Both the position numbers and the translations under genes were made by a program. The notes under the pieces were generated by a model that saw nothing but the letters and a program-made list of their open reading frames with translations, was not told the DNA's origin and searched no databases. A stretch of 64,000 bases of DNA from Methyloterricola oryzae (GTDB lineage: Bacteria > Pseudomonadota > Gammaproteobacteria > Methylococcales > Methylococcaceae): the NCBI RefSeq assembly GCF_000934725.1, contig NZ_JYNS01000003.1:234513-298512 (forward strand), written 5' to 3'. Positions 10,581 to 17,776 of this stretch are shown here, one piece after another. The first letter of the stretch is position 1. Every line of letters begins with the position of its first letter.

Positions 10581-10781
10581 ATGAGAAAACCTACTATCTC
10601 GCTTTCTGACAAGCTGACCCAAGACAATTCCGAACCGACGAGCCATGATCGAGACCTTGAGCGCCCTAGGTGGCGAAGCGAGCAGTTGTTTGGAGCAAGC
10701 AAGGAAATCGTGATCGTCCACGACATGCAGGAGTATCGCCTGCGGATCACCAAGAGCAACAAACTCATCCTGAACAAATAG
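10581..10781 (+). CDS. hemP: Hemin uptake protein HemP
   Basis: A 66-residue protein whose C-terminal half is the HemP domain: SEQLFGASKEIVIVHDMQEY followed by RLRITKSNKLILNK. Family members are short, basic proteins encoded beside TonB-dependent heme receptors. In some bacteria HemP acts as an inducer of heme-uptake genes; its biochemical role is debated. ATG 10581 is chosen over an upstream TTG at 10575 because the promoter -10 ends at 10574. There is no Shine-Dalgarno sequence, consistent with a leaderless message. The heme receptor and hmu genes lie downstream on the same strand. Confidence 0.85.
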   Translation: MRKPTISLSDKLTQDNSEPTSHDRDLERPRWRSEQLFGASKEIVIVHDMQEYRLRITKSNKLILNK

Positions 10782-11314
10782 TCATGCTGCCCCTGCATCC
10801 AAGGGGGCTATCGATCAGGCCGCGAAGTCCTAATTGGCAGTCACGAAGTGGAAACCCGCGAGGTAGCGAACCCCAAATGAACGACCGATTGGGGAGCGAC
10901 GTAGCGCATGATCCCACCAGCGACTTGGCCAATCCTGTCATTCCCGATTCCCGGCCAGGCGCAAGCAAGCGCGGGGTAAAAGCCACGCTTCCGGTCAGGC
11001 TTTCCGGCCTGCCGAACGTGCAGGGTTGTCCGCTTTACCCGTCTATCCCTAACCTGCCTCCACCTTCGGGCGGGCGGCCCCAAGGCCCAGCCAAAAAGAA
11101 ATTCGTTGCTCTCACCCGCCCAAAGCCAGCGCCTGGTGCATACACGTAGGACGGAGATTTCCAAGCCAAACCCGGATGATCCGACGGAAGGGCAAGCCAC
11201 CCATTGGTTTCCTCCCGTTTTGACCAAGCAAGCCGAGTCCAAGCGTGATCAGGATATGTTCCGGTAACGGGCGGTAACCATAGCAAATTCGAAACGCACA
11301 CTTGCAATTTTGTT
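10782..11314. other. Gene-free stretch after hemP
   Basis: About 530 bp between hemP and the second Fur box. The six-frame readings here lack ribosome binding sites and protein-like composition, and two longer ones are antisense to or overlap real genes. A weak GC-rich hairpin (GCCCCT/AGGGGC, about 10788-10807) follows hemP without a T tract. I see no RNA gene. Confidence 0.5.
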
Positions 11315-11333
11315 GAGAAGCATTATCATTTAG
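11315..11333 (+). promoter_or_regulatory. Second putative Fur box
   Basis: GAGAAGCATTATCATTTAG matches the Fur consensus at about 12 of 19 positions, with the core ATTATCATT. It lies in a locally AT-rich patch 148 bp before the small CxxC-protein gene and may mark the start of the receptor transcription unit. Confidence 0.5.
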
Positions 11334-11480
11334 GCGTGTCGAAAACTTGAACTGAGAAAAGCAGGATCCAAGGGCACCGCTTCCGCGAAGTGAATCGCCC
11401 CGCATGAGGGCAATGATCCGCAATGGCCAGGTTCCCAAGGATTTCTCAGGCAACCACTCCAGCGATGACAGGGGATTTTT

Positions 11481-11735
11481 ATGAGCGATCATACGGGATG
11501 CAAACTTATCACTCTGGCCAAGTCCGGCGGCAACACCGTGGAATACTGCGAGGGTTGCCAGGCCTTTCACGTGAATTTGGGGGGTATCAGTCTGCACCTG
11601 AATCCCGAGGGCCTTCATTGCATAGGTGGGTTGATCAACCGGGCTCAGCGGCAACTCAAGGAACTTCAAGCACCGAAGCCCCATAAGTCCACTGGCAAGC
11701 GCGCCGCCGAAGCGGAAGAATTAATCGTGCATTGA
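11481..11735 (+). CDS. Small CxxC protein in heme locus, function unknown
   Basis: An 84-residue protein with the motif YCEGCQAFHVNLGGISLHL, i.e. Cys-x2-Cys near residues 23-26, followed by a further Cys near residue 47 and a basic, probably flexible tail. It resembles small CxxC proteins of the DUF6686 type in layout, but I cannot assign a family with certainty. The Cys pair and His could bind metal or heme; that is inference. It sits between a Fur box and the TonB-dependent receptor gene, so iron-controlled expression is likely. Confidence 0.65.
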   Translation: MSDHTGCKLITLAKSGGNTVEYCEGCQAFHVNLGGISLHLNPEGLHCIGGLINRAQRQLKELQAPKPHKSTGKRAAEAEELIVH

Positions 11736-12091
11736 GCAGTACGCCATCTGCCGAGGCTTCCGCCCCTGCCAGCTCGTGTCCGGGAGGGCACGGAACGCTC
11801 TGGCGGAACTGGACACCTTGAACGGACAGCAAGGCGGCCCGGATGAGCAAGCCACTGGGGAATCTCTGTCGTAATCGGTCTCTCCCGAAAGGGAGCACCG
11901 AAGAGATCAGCAACTCCCGAACTGAATCGACAGGAAAGGGACGGACGGACACGCCGTCCAGTCGACATGCTCTGCGCGAGGGTCGGACCTGGCCCTGACG
12001 CAGACTCCAATTTGACCGAGCCAGCGACCGAGTGCCCAGGCACGAGGCAGCCAGCCCTTATTGCAAAACCTTTAAGGGTTCGTGTGTGAGG
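11736..12091. other. Leader region before the TonB-dependent receptor gene
   Basis: About 350 bp without a credible gene. It has several GC-rich inverted repeats, such as GGACGG/CCGTCC around 11940-11960 and CTCCC/GGGAG around 11882-11895. I looked for a cobalamin or other known riboswitch core and did not find one. Confidence 0.45.
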
Positions 12092-14404
12092 ATGGCTGAT
12101 CGTTTGTTCTGTTGTGCACTGTCGATGCTCGGGAGCCAGGGCGCCGTTGGCAATGATGCTCCGGCCACGGAGCCGGCGCACGAGTTGGATACCGTGGTGG
12201 TCACCGCCACCCGCACCGAACGCGGTGTGCTGGATATCCCGGGTACTGCCTCTGTCATCGACGAGGCAACGGTGGAGCGCAGGCTGTACCGCAATATCAA
12301 GGATCTGGTTCGCTACGAGCCAGGGGTCGATGTCCAGAACGACCCGCTGCGTTTCGGCCTGGCCGGCTTCACCATCCGCGGTATCGGCGGCAACCGGGTG
12401 CAGATGTCGGTCGATGGCGTCCGCATCCCGGACACCTTTTCCATCGGCACGTTCCAGAGCGGCCGCCGCAACATGGTGGACGTGGACGCGCTGAAAACCG
12501 TGGAAATCATTCGCGGCCCGGCCTCCGCCATGTATGGAAGCGATGGTATCGGCGGCGTGGTCAGTTTCGTAACCAAGGACCCGCGCGACTACCTGGACCT
12601 CTTCGGCAGGAATCATTACGAAAGCCTGAAGCTGCTCTATTCAAGCGCGAACAAGGGATTCCTGCAGACCGCCGCGTTCGCCGGGGGATGGAACGACCTG
12701 GAAGGCCTGCTGCTCATGACCCACGGCGAGGGCGACGAGATGAGCAACGAGGGAACGGACAACAGCCGATCCAGTTCGCGGACAGCCGCCAATCCGCAAG
12801 ACACCCGCAACCTCAACCTGCTGGCCAAGGGGCTCTATCACTTCAATGTCGACAATCGCCTGCGCCTGACCGGGGAGGCGTTTGAAGACCAGGTGCACAC
12901 GGAGGTATTTCATCTTTATGGCCCCCAATACACGGGCCGCGACACGTATCAGCTGGTCACCCATGACCGACAGTCACGCTGGCGCGTCAGCCTCGAGCAG
13001 TCGATCAAGAACATAGACTGGCGATGGCTGGACACGCTCAGCTGGCAACTCTATGGCCAGGTCACCCGCGCGCGCCAGCAGACCGACGACCGCAGCACCG
13101 TGCAGATCGACACCGGACTGGGCACCAACCAGTACCGTGACCGCGGCTTCAGCTACGACCAGGACATGATCGGCGGCCAAGCGGACGCCTCCAAGGCCTC
13201 CGAATGGGGACCGAGCACCCACCGCATCGCTTACGGGGCGGAAGCCTTCCGCACCCATGTGGAAGAACTGCGGGATGGCCTCTACACCAATCTGGATACC
13301 GGGGCGACGTCCAATTTCATCACCCCGGACAACTTTCCCCTGCGCGACTTCCCGAACACCGACACCCTTCGCGCCGGCGCCTACCTGCAGGACGAGATCG
13401 GCCTCTGGAACAAGCAACTGGAACTGCTGCCTGCGATACGCTTCGACTACTTCGGTTTGCGCACCGACCTCGACTATCTGTACGCCAAGGAGAACGTAGG
13501 CAATCCCGTCGTCGAACAGGACGTGACGGAATGGTCACCCAAGTTCGGCGTGCTCTATCACTTCACGGATTGGTTCGCCTTTCATGGTCAGTACACCGAA
13601 GGCTTCCGCGCCCCCAACTTCTCCGATGCCAACAGCGGCTTCGTGAACGCCGCGTTTGGCTATGCCTCGGTGCCCACCGCCAACTTGAAGCCCGAAACCG
13701 CCATCGGTGGTGAAGTCGGCCTGCGCGGGTCGGGTCCCGCCGGCAACTTCGATGCCACCTTCTTTCGTAACGATTACGACGGCTTCATACAGAACACCAC
13801 GGTCTGCGACCCCGCGAACTCCGCTACCACCTGCAGCGCAGGCAACGTCGAGAACATCATCGTTTACCAGACCATCAACAATCCGGACCCGGTCCGCATT
13901 CAGGGGTTCGAATTCAAGAGCCAGCTCTATCTGGGACCCTGGCCGTCGAACGCACTGGATGGTTTCAGCCTGCTCGGCAGTTACGCCTATGCCGAAGGAC
14001 AGAATCTGAAAAACGGGCAACCCATCAGTTCGGTCACCCCGATGAAAGGCGTGATGGGTGTGCGCTATGACGCCCTCTCAGGCAACTGGGGACTGGAAGC
14101 GATCCTCACCCTGGCCGCGCCCAAGAAGGAAGAGGACATCGACTTCGAACTCTCGGGCAGCGTGTTCCCCACCCCTGGCTATGGCGTCGTCGACCTCACC
14201 GGCTATTACCGTTTTGGAGAACACGTGAACCTGAATCTGGGCCTGTTCAACCTGCTGGACAAGAGATACACGGAATGGCAGGACCTCAGAACGCGAGGCG
14301 GCGACCCGCACGCGAGCCTGGACGGCAACAGCGCGACGGACATACGCGACCGCTACACCCGCCCCGGGCTGAATGTGGGCGCCAGCCTGCGCGTCGAGTT
14401 CTAG
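12092..14404 (+). CDS. TonB-dependent receptor, heme/hemoglobin-type
   Basis: An outer-membrane receptor of about 770 residues. After a short N-terminal export region comes a TonB box (DTVVVTATRTERG), then the plug domain (TIRGIGGNRVQMSVDGVRIPD, IIRGPASAMYGSDGIGGVVSF) and a 22-strand barrel ending in an aromatic-type C-terminus (GASLRVEF). A FRAP box (GFRAPNFSD) and a NLKPE motif are present, as in the TonB-hemoglobin/transferrin/lactoferrin group. No His lies between these two boxes, whereas heme receptors such as ShuA and HmuR have one there. Starts at 12032, 12086 (GTG) and 12092 (ATG) are possible; the last has GTGAGG just upstream. The neighbouring hemP, hugZ, hmuS and hmuTUV support heme as substrate. 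Confidence 0.88.
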   Translation: MADRLFCCALSMLGSQGAVGNDAPATEPAHELDTVVVTATRTERGVLDIPGTASVIDEATVERRLYRNIKDLVRYEPGVDVQNDPLRFGLAGFTIRGIGGNRVQMSVDGVRIPDTFSIGTFQSGRRNMVDVDALKTVEIIRGPASAMYGSDGIGGVVSFVTKDPRDYLDLFGRNHYESLKLLYSSANKGFLQTAAFAGGWNDLEGLLLMTHGEGDEMSNEGTDNSRSSSRTAANPQDTRNLNLLAKGLYHFNVDNRLRLTGEAFEDQVHTEVFHLYGPQYTGRDTYQLVTHDRQSRWRVSLEQSIKNIDWRWLDTLSWQLYGQVTRARQQTDDRSTVQIDTGLGTNQYRDRGFSYDQDMIGGQADASKASEWGPSTHRIAYGAEAFRTHVEELRDGLYTNLDTGATSNFITPDNFPLRDFPNTDTLRAGAYLQDEIGLWNKQLELLPAIRFDYFGLRTDLDYLYAKENVGNPVVEQDVTEWSPKFGVLYHFTDWFAFHGQYTEGFRAPNFSDANSGFVNAAFGYASVPTANLKPETAIGGEVGLRGSGPAGNFDATFFRNDYDGFIQNTTVCDPANSATTCSAGNVENIIVYQTINNPDPVRIQGFEFKSQLYLGPWPSNALDGFSLLGSYAYAEGQNLKNGQPISSVTPMKGVMGVRYDALSGNWGLEAILTLAAPKKEEDIDFELSGSVFPTPGYGVVDLTGYYRFGEHVNLNLGLFNLLDKRYTEWQDLRTRGGDPHASLDGNSATDIRDRYTRPGLNVGASLRVEF

Positions 14405-14557
14405 GCGAATCCGCAAGCTAACCCGGAGAGAACATGCGAGCCCGTGAGTTCACCGACTACAGTCCCGCAAGCTTCCGTTGCCGAGGCTGTCGAGAGCCCA
14501 AAAACAGCCCGGACGCCGGATCGAAAGCGTTGGGCGGCCCAGCGCCGGGAGCCCGCC

Positions 14558-14812
14558 ATGACTGATACCGTCCGCCACGGCGATGTGAAAAGACGCCTCG
14601 GCGCGCTGTACGACGAGCTATTCGCCCACGATGGCTATGCGGAGTTGCGGGTGGAGATCCGCATCCTCAAGCGCGGGCAGAAGGAAGTCATCCTGCACTG
14701 CGGCAAGCAGTACCGCTACGTGGTCGATTACCGGCCGGCCGCCCCTGCTCAGGCGGCCTCGCCCACCGATTCCCATGCCGAAAAGGCCCAACCGGGAGGC
14801 ATCCATGAATGA
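14558..14812 (+). CDS. Small protein of unknown function in heme locus
   Basis: An 84-residue protein that I do not recognise. The core (residues 5-57) looks folded: VKRRLGALYDELFAHDGYAE followed by a beta-rich stretch ending KEVILHCGKQYRYVV. The C-terminal 25 residues are Ala/Pro-rich and probably disordered. The stretch KEVILHCGKQYRYVV is faintly similar in pattern to the KEIVIVHDMQEYRLRI of HemP, which may be chance. The frame is open upstream to 14444, but ATG 14558 begins the region with protein-like composition. It lies between receptor and secreted-protein genes, overlapping the next small frame. Confidence 0.55.
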   Translation: MTDTVRHGDVKRRLGALYDELFAHDGYAELRVEIRILKRGQKEVILHCGKQYRYVVDYRPAAPAQAASPTDSHAEKAQPGGIHE

Positions 14813-15008
14813 ACCAGACGAATCCAATGTTTATACCACCCCGCCGGTATTGCTCTGGAGCAATGGCGAACGAACGGCATGGGGCCGCATGGTGGTGCCC
14901 GGCAACCCGCCTTCGACGCACCGTCCTCGCGCTGAGGAGCTGTGTCAGAACCCAACGAGCCCATCCATTTCAAGAGGAAAAACAACATGTCACACAAGCA
15001 CAGCCTGA
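14805..15008 (+). CDS. Possible small ORF with strong ribosome binding site
   Basis: A 67-codon frame beginning MNEPDESNVYTTPPVLLWSN. It has GGGAGG at 14794-14799, five bases before the ATG, and overlaps the preceding stop by eight bases, which is typical of translational coupling. The second half becomes Ser/Pro/Thr-rich and runs 22 bases into the start of the next gene. I do not recognise it. It may be real only in its first 45 codons, or spurious. Confidence 0.35.
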   Translation: MNEPDESNVYTTPPVLLWSNGERTAWGRMVVPGNPPSTHRPRAEELCQNPTSPSISRGKTTCHTSTA

Positions 15009-15727
15009 CCTTCGCCAGTTTATTGCTCACGTCAACCGGCCTGGTTTACGCCGACAGAGTCAACGGCCCGAATCCGTACGCGGCGGGTTACGGCTTCGAT
15101 ACCCCCAGCGAGGCCAATTGGGGTGGCTGGAACCGCGGCGACGCGGGAACCCTCTATGCGGAATGGGATAGCTTCAGCGACGCCTCCCATGGAACGGCCA
15201 CCGACCGCACCTCAGCTCCGGGAGTCGGCAGTTCCGGTACCACCGGCGCTTACCTGAGCTGGAATGCCGGAACCTTTGCGGCGGGTAGCGGCAATTTGTA
15301 CAGCTTCAGCGTGCCGGAGGTCTTTCAGGTGAATCTCACAGGAACCACGGGCAGCGCGCCACTTCGGGTCGCCCTGCAGGTCGAGGACTGGGGCACGCCG
15401 CTGGATACCGCCAACGTGCGGCTGAACGGCACCGCGCCCACATCCAGCGGCGTGACCTATTTCGAGTCACCGTACGCATCCAGCTTCGGGCCGGTGGATC
15501 TCAATCAGCGCCTTTTCCTGTGGGATCTGCCATCGGCTACCACGTCCTTCCAGTTCGACTTCAGCTCCGTCGAGCACTCGCTGAGCCTGGCACAGGTGGC
15601 GGTTGACATCGGTTCCGTGCCGGTTTCCGCGGTTCCGGTGCCAGCGGCGGTCTGGCTGTTTGGTTCCGCCCTGGCCGGTATGGGCATCATCGGCCGGCGG
15701 CGGCAGCCTGGCAGGCTGGCGGCTTAA
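14987..15727 (+). CDS. Secreted VPxPA-CTERM protein, heme-locus family, paralog A
   Basis: A 246-residue exported protein with a signal peptide (residues 1-22, SLTFASLLLTSTGLVYA). The mature domain has no recognised family, with blocks such as GYGFDTP, WGGWNRGDAGTLYAEWD, SHGTATDRTSAP and GNLYSFSVPEVF. The C-terminus is a sorting signal: VPVPAAVWLFGSALAG, hydrophobic helix, then RRR. This is the VPLPA-CTERM variant of the PEP-CTERM signal, processed by exosortase; no exosortase gene is in the window. AGAGGA lies before ATG 14987; a GTG at 14942 would add 15 residues. The next gene is a paralog. Position between receptor and cytoplasmic heme genes suggests extracellular or surface heme or iron handling. 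Confidence 0.8.
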   Translation: MSHKHSLTFASLLLTSTGLVYADRVNGPNPYAAGYGFDTPSEANWGGWNRGDAGTLYAEWDSFSDASHGTATDRTSAPGVGSSGTTGAYLSWNAGTFAAGSGNLYSFSVPEVFQVNLTGTTGSAPLRVALQVEDWGTPLDTANVRLNGTAPTSSGVTYFESPYASSFGPVDLNQRLFLWDLPSATTSFQFDFSSVEHSLSLAQVAVDIGSVPVSAVPVPAAVWLFGSALAGMGIIGRRRQPGRLAA

Positions 15728-15735
15728 TCGTTGAC

Positions 15736-15776
15736 GGCGCGCCCGACCTGCCAGGGATGGTGGTGACGGGCGCGCC
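15736..15776 (+). terminator. GC-rich inverted repeat between paralogs A and B
   Basis: GGCGCGCCCG and CGGGCGCGCC form a perfect ten-base stem with a 21-base loop, followed by CCCTTTC. The T tract is weak, so it may be a partial terminator or processing site that sets lower expression of the downstream genes. Confidence 0.45.
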
Positions 15777-15796
15777 CCCTTTCGGAAAACCGACTG

Positions 15797-17050
15797 ATGA
15801 AACTATCACACACGACATTCGGTCAGCATTCATTGTTCTGCATGCTGGCATGCCTGTCGCTGCCGGCCGTCTCGGACAGCAGCAGCGGACCGGACCCTTA
15901 TACCGCGGGCTTCGGCTTTGATCTGCCGCAGGAAGCGGCCTGGGGCGGATGGACCCGGGGCGAATCCGGCACCTTGTACGCCGAATGGGACGTCTTCAAT
16001 GACAAATCCCATGGCGGCGCCAACGACCGCACCTCGGCGCCCGACCTGGGCAGTTACGGCACGCGTTCGGCCTGGCTGGGCTGGAACGCCGGCACATTCA
16101 TCTCGGGCACGGGCAATCTATACAGCTTCACCGTGCCGGAGGTCTTCAGCGTCAATATCGTGGGCAGCGCTCTGCCGGCGCAACCCCTACGCGTCGCGCT
16201 ACAACTGGAATCCTGGGGACAGGAACTCGACTCCGACAGCCTCGCGCTCAATGGCCAGAAACCCGCGCAGCGCTCCGTGACCTACCTTAATCCGAACTTC
16301 CCTTCCCCGTTCGGCATTGGCAACTTGAAGCAAGAGCTGTTCGTCTGGGAACTGGACAGCCCGCCGGAGGACACTGTTTTCGCCTTCTCGTCCAAGGAGC
16401 CCCATGTCAGCCTGACCCAGGTGTCGGTGGATATCGGGCCTATGGCGACCCCGGCACCATCTGGAACACCGGCGCCCACCGGCTCGCCGGAGCCTACCTC
16501 GAGTCCGGCGCCGGAAGATCCATTCACTGAAACTGATCGCACCGTAATGGCCAAACTGGCCGCCGAAAACCTTGATGGAGCCTTGGCCAGCGAGTTGCAC
16601 GCACAAAAGGCAAGCTGGTTCCCGAACACGTGGAGCGATCAGACCCTCACCTTTGCGCGCAAAACGGACAAGAAGGGCCGGGTGACACAGTCCCTGAAAG
16701 GCACGATCAAGGCGCTCTTCTACCATCCTTCGGCCGGAGCCAACGCGAATGGTCTGGTGGCCGATATCTACCGCCCGGACACGACGGGCGAAGTGCTGAT
16801 CGCGCAATGTTCGCTGAAGGCGGCCAAGAAGCGACGCTGGGCCACGTTGACCCTGAACGGTGCACCGCAGCGGCTGGGCACGGCGGTCTACCGCCTGGAC
16901 GTGCAGTCCGCGGGCAAGGGCACTGCGACGGATCGGATCAAGGCCCGGTTCGGCGCTTGCGACGTCGATATGACTGCGGCTGGCGTGCAGCGCGGCATTC
17001 CTTCCCTTCGCGATGGCGACTACGCCGCCCTCCGCCGCCAGACTGATTAA
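15797..17050 (+). CDS. Secreted protein, heme-locus family, paralog B with extra domain
   Basis: A 417-residue protein with an N-terminal signal peptide (SLFCMLACLSLPAVS). Its domain at about residues 30-215 is clearly homologous to the upstream gene: GFGFDLP, WGGWTRGESGTLYAEWD, SHGGANDRTSAP and GNLYSFTVPEVF align block by block. The sorting tail is replaced by a Pro/Ser/Thr-rich linker (about residues 217-242, repeats of the type SPEPT and GTPAP) and a C-terminal domain of about 175 residues that I do not recognise. It lacks any membrane anchor, so it is probably released or periplasmic. hugZ follows 20 bp later. Function unknown; a hemophore or surface binding role is inference. Confidence 0.78.
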   Translation: MKLSHTTFGQHSLFCMLACLSLPAVSDSSSGPDPYTAGFGFDLPQEAAWGGWTRGESGTLYAEWDVFNDKSHGGANDRTSAPDLGSYGTRSAWLGWNAGTFISGTGNLYSFTVPEVFSVNIVGSALPAQPLRVALQLESWGQELDSDSLALNGQKPAQRSVTYLNPNFPSPFGIGNLKQELFVWELDSPPEDTVFAFSSKEPHVSLTQVSVDIGPMATPAPSGTPAPTGSPEPTSSPAPEDPFTETDRTVMAKLAAENLDGALASELHAQKASWFPNTWSDQTLTFARKTDKKGRVTQSLKGTIKALFYHPSAGANANGLVADIYRPDTTGEVLIAQCSLKAAKKRRWATLTLNGAPQRLGTAVYRLDVQSAGKGTATDRIKARFGACDVDMTAAGVQRGIPSLRDGDYAALRRQTD

Positions 17051-17070
17051 CCCGACCATGAGGCAGACCC

Positions 17071-17634
17071 ATGAACAACGAGCCTAAACCGTCCCTGGAC
17101 GAGATCCTGCAGGAAGCGCACGATTTCCGCGCTGCTTTCGGCTCCCTGCTCCTGGCGACCGCGGATGCCCAAGGTGTCCCCAATGCCAGCTACGCGCCTT
17201 ACGTGACCGACGATGCAGGCTGCTATTTCGTCTATGTCAGCGAACTGGCGACCCACACGGCGAACCTGAGGGCCATCCCCAGGGCCAGCGTGCTGTTCAT
17301 CGAAGACGAAGACAAGGCTCAGCAACTCTTTGCGCGGCGGCGACTGACCTGCGACTGCAGCGTCGAGGCCGTCGGCCGGGGGACGCCCCTTTGGGAGCAC
17401 GCGCTCGACCGGCTCGAGGAAAGGCATGGCAAATTGATGGCCATGCTGCGCGGTCTGCAGGATTTCCACCTGTTCCGACTGGTGCCGTTGAAGGCGGGGT
17501 ATGTCCGGGGATTTGCCCAGGCCTATGAACTCGGCGGCGCGCAGTTGAGCGAGATTCGTCATGTCAACGACAAGGGCCACCGTCCCAAGGACACCGCCAG
17601 CGCGAACGCCATGAATCAGGCAGCGGAGGCGTGA
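17071..17634 (+). CDS. hugZ: HugZ/HutZ-type heme utilization protein
   Basis: A 187-residue split-barrel protein of the pyridoxamine-phosphate-oxidase-like family used in heme breakdown. Visible motifs are LLLATADAQGVPNASYAPYV near residues 27-46, SELATHTANL, and the C-terminal GYVRGFAQAYEL that corresponds to the GFGxAY element of HugZ. The length fits HutZ (about 175 residues) rather than longer HugZ forms. GAGG lies eight bases before ATG. The protein would act in the cytoplasm on heme brought in by HmuTUV. Other flavin-binding relatives share the fold; the locus decides the call. Confidence 0.82.
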   Translation: MNNEPKPSLDEILQEAHDFRAAFGSLLLATADAQGVPNASYAPYVTDDAGCYFVYVSELATHTANLRAIPRASVLFIEDEDKAQQLFARRRLTCDCSVEAVGRGTPLWEHALDRLEERHGKLMAMLRGLQDFHLFRLVPLKAGYVRGFAQAYELGGAQLSEIRHVNDKGHRPKDTASANAMNQAAEA

Positions 17635-17776
17635 GGCGGGGCAGCGCGGGAATACCGCGTAGTCCCGCGCGCCTGGTGACGATGAACAGTCTCTTCCGCG
17701 GCGACCCGCCTGGCGGCGACAAGCCATCGGCGCAGGCGTCCCTAAATCGGCACGCGGTCCAGGCCGTCCCACAACC

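Larger units (their letters stand above)
10360..10590 (-). other. Uncertain minus-strand open frame without a start codon
   Basis: One minus-strand frame stays open for about 76 codons and ends at a stop at 10360-10362. It has protein-like composition (for example LTQLHDDLLQGNTDWAAIEP and FTHLEWSVNQRKEQD). No ATG or GTG lies in its first half; TTG codons occur internally. I do not recognise it. The strong minus-strand terminator 120 bp downstream supports transcription in this direction. It could be a broken gene, a gene with an unusual start or chance. Its upstream end overlaps the hemP promoter. Confidence 0.35.

Noticed and set aside
10670..11149. 159-codon plus-strand frame overlapping hemP
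   Set aside because: Pro/Arg-rich, no ribosome binding site, overlaps hemP in another frame.
11112..11684. 190-codon minus-strand frame
   Set aside because: Overlaps the CxxC small protein gene in antisense, with no start signal; the plus-strand gene has better context.
11736..12091. Possible cobalamin riboswitch before the TonB-dependent receptor
   Set aside because: No B12-box core or typical paired elements found; the locus is a heme one.
11666..12616. 316-codon minus-strand frame over the receptor start
   Set aside because: Antisense to conserved plug-domain sequence of the TonB-dependent receptor.
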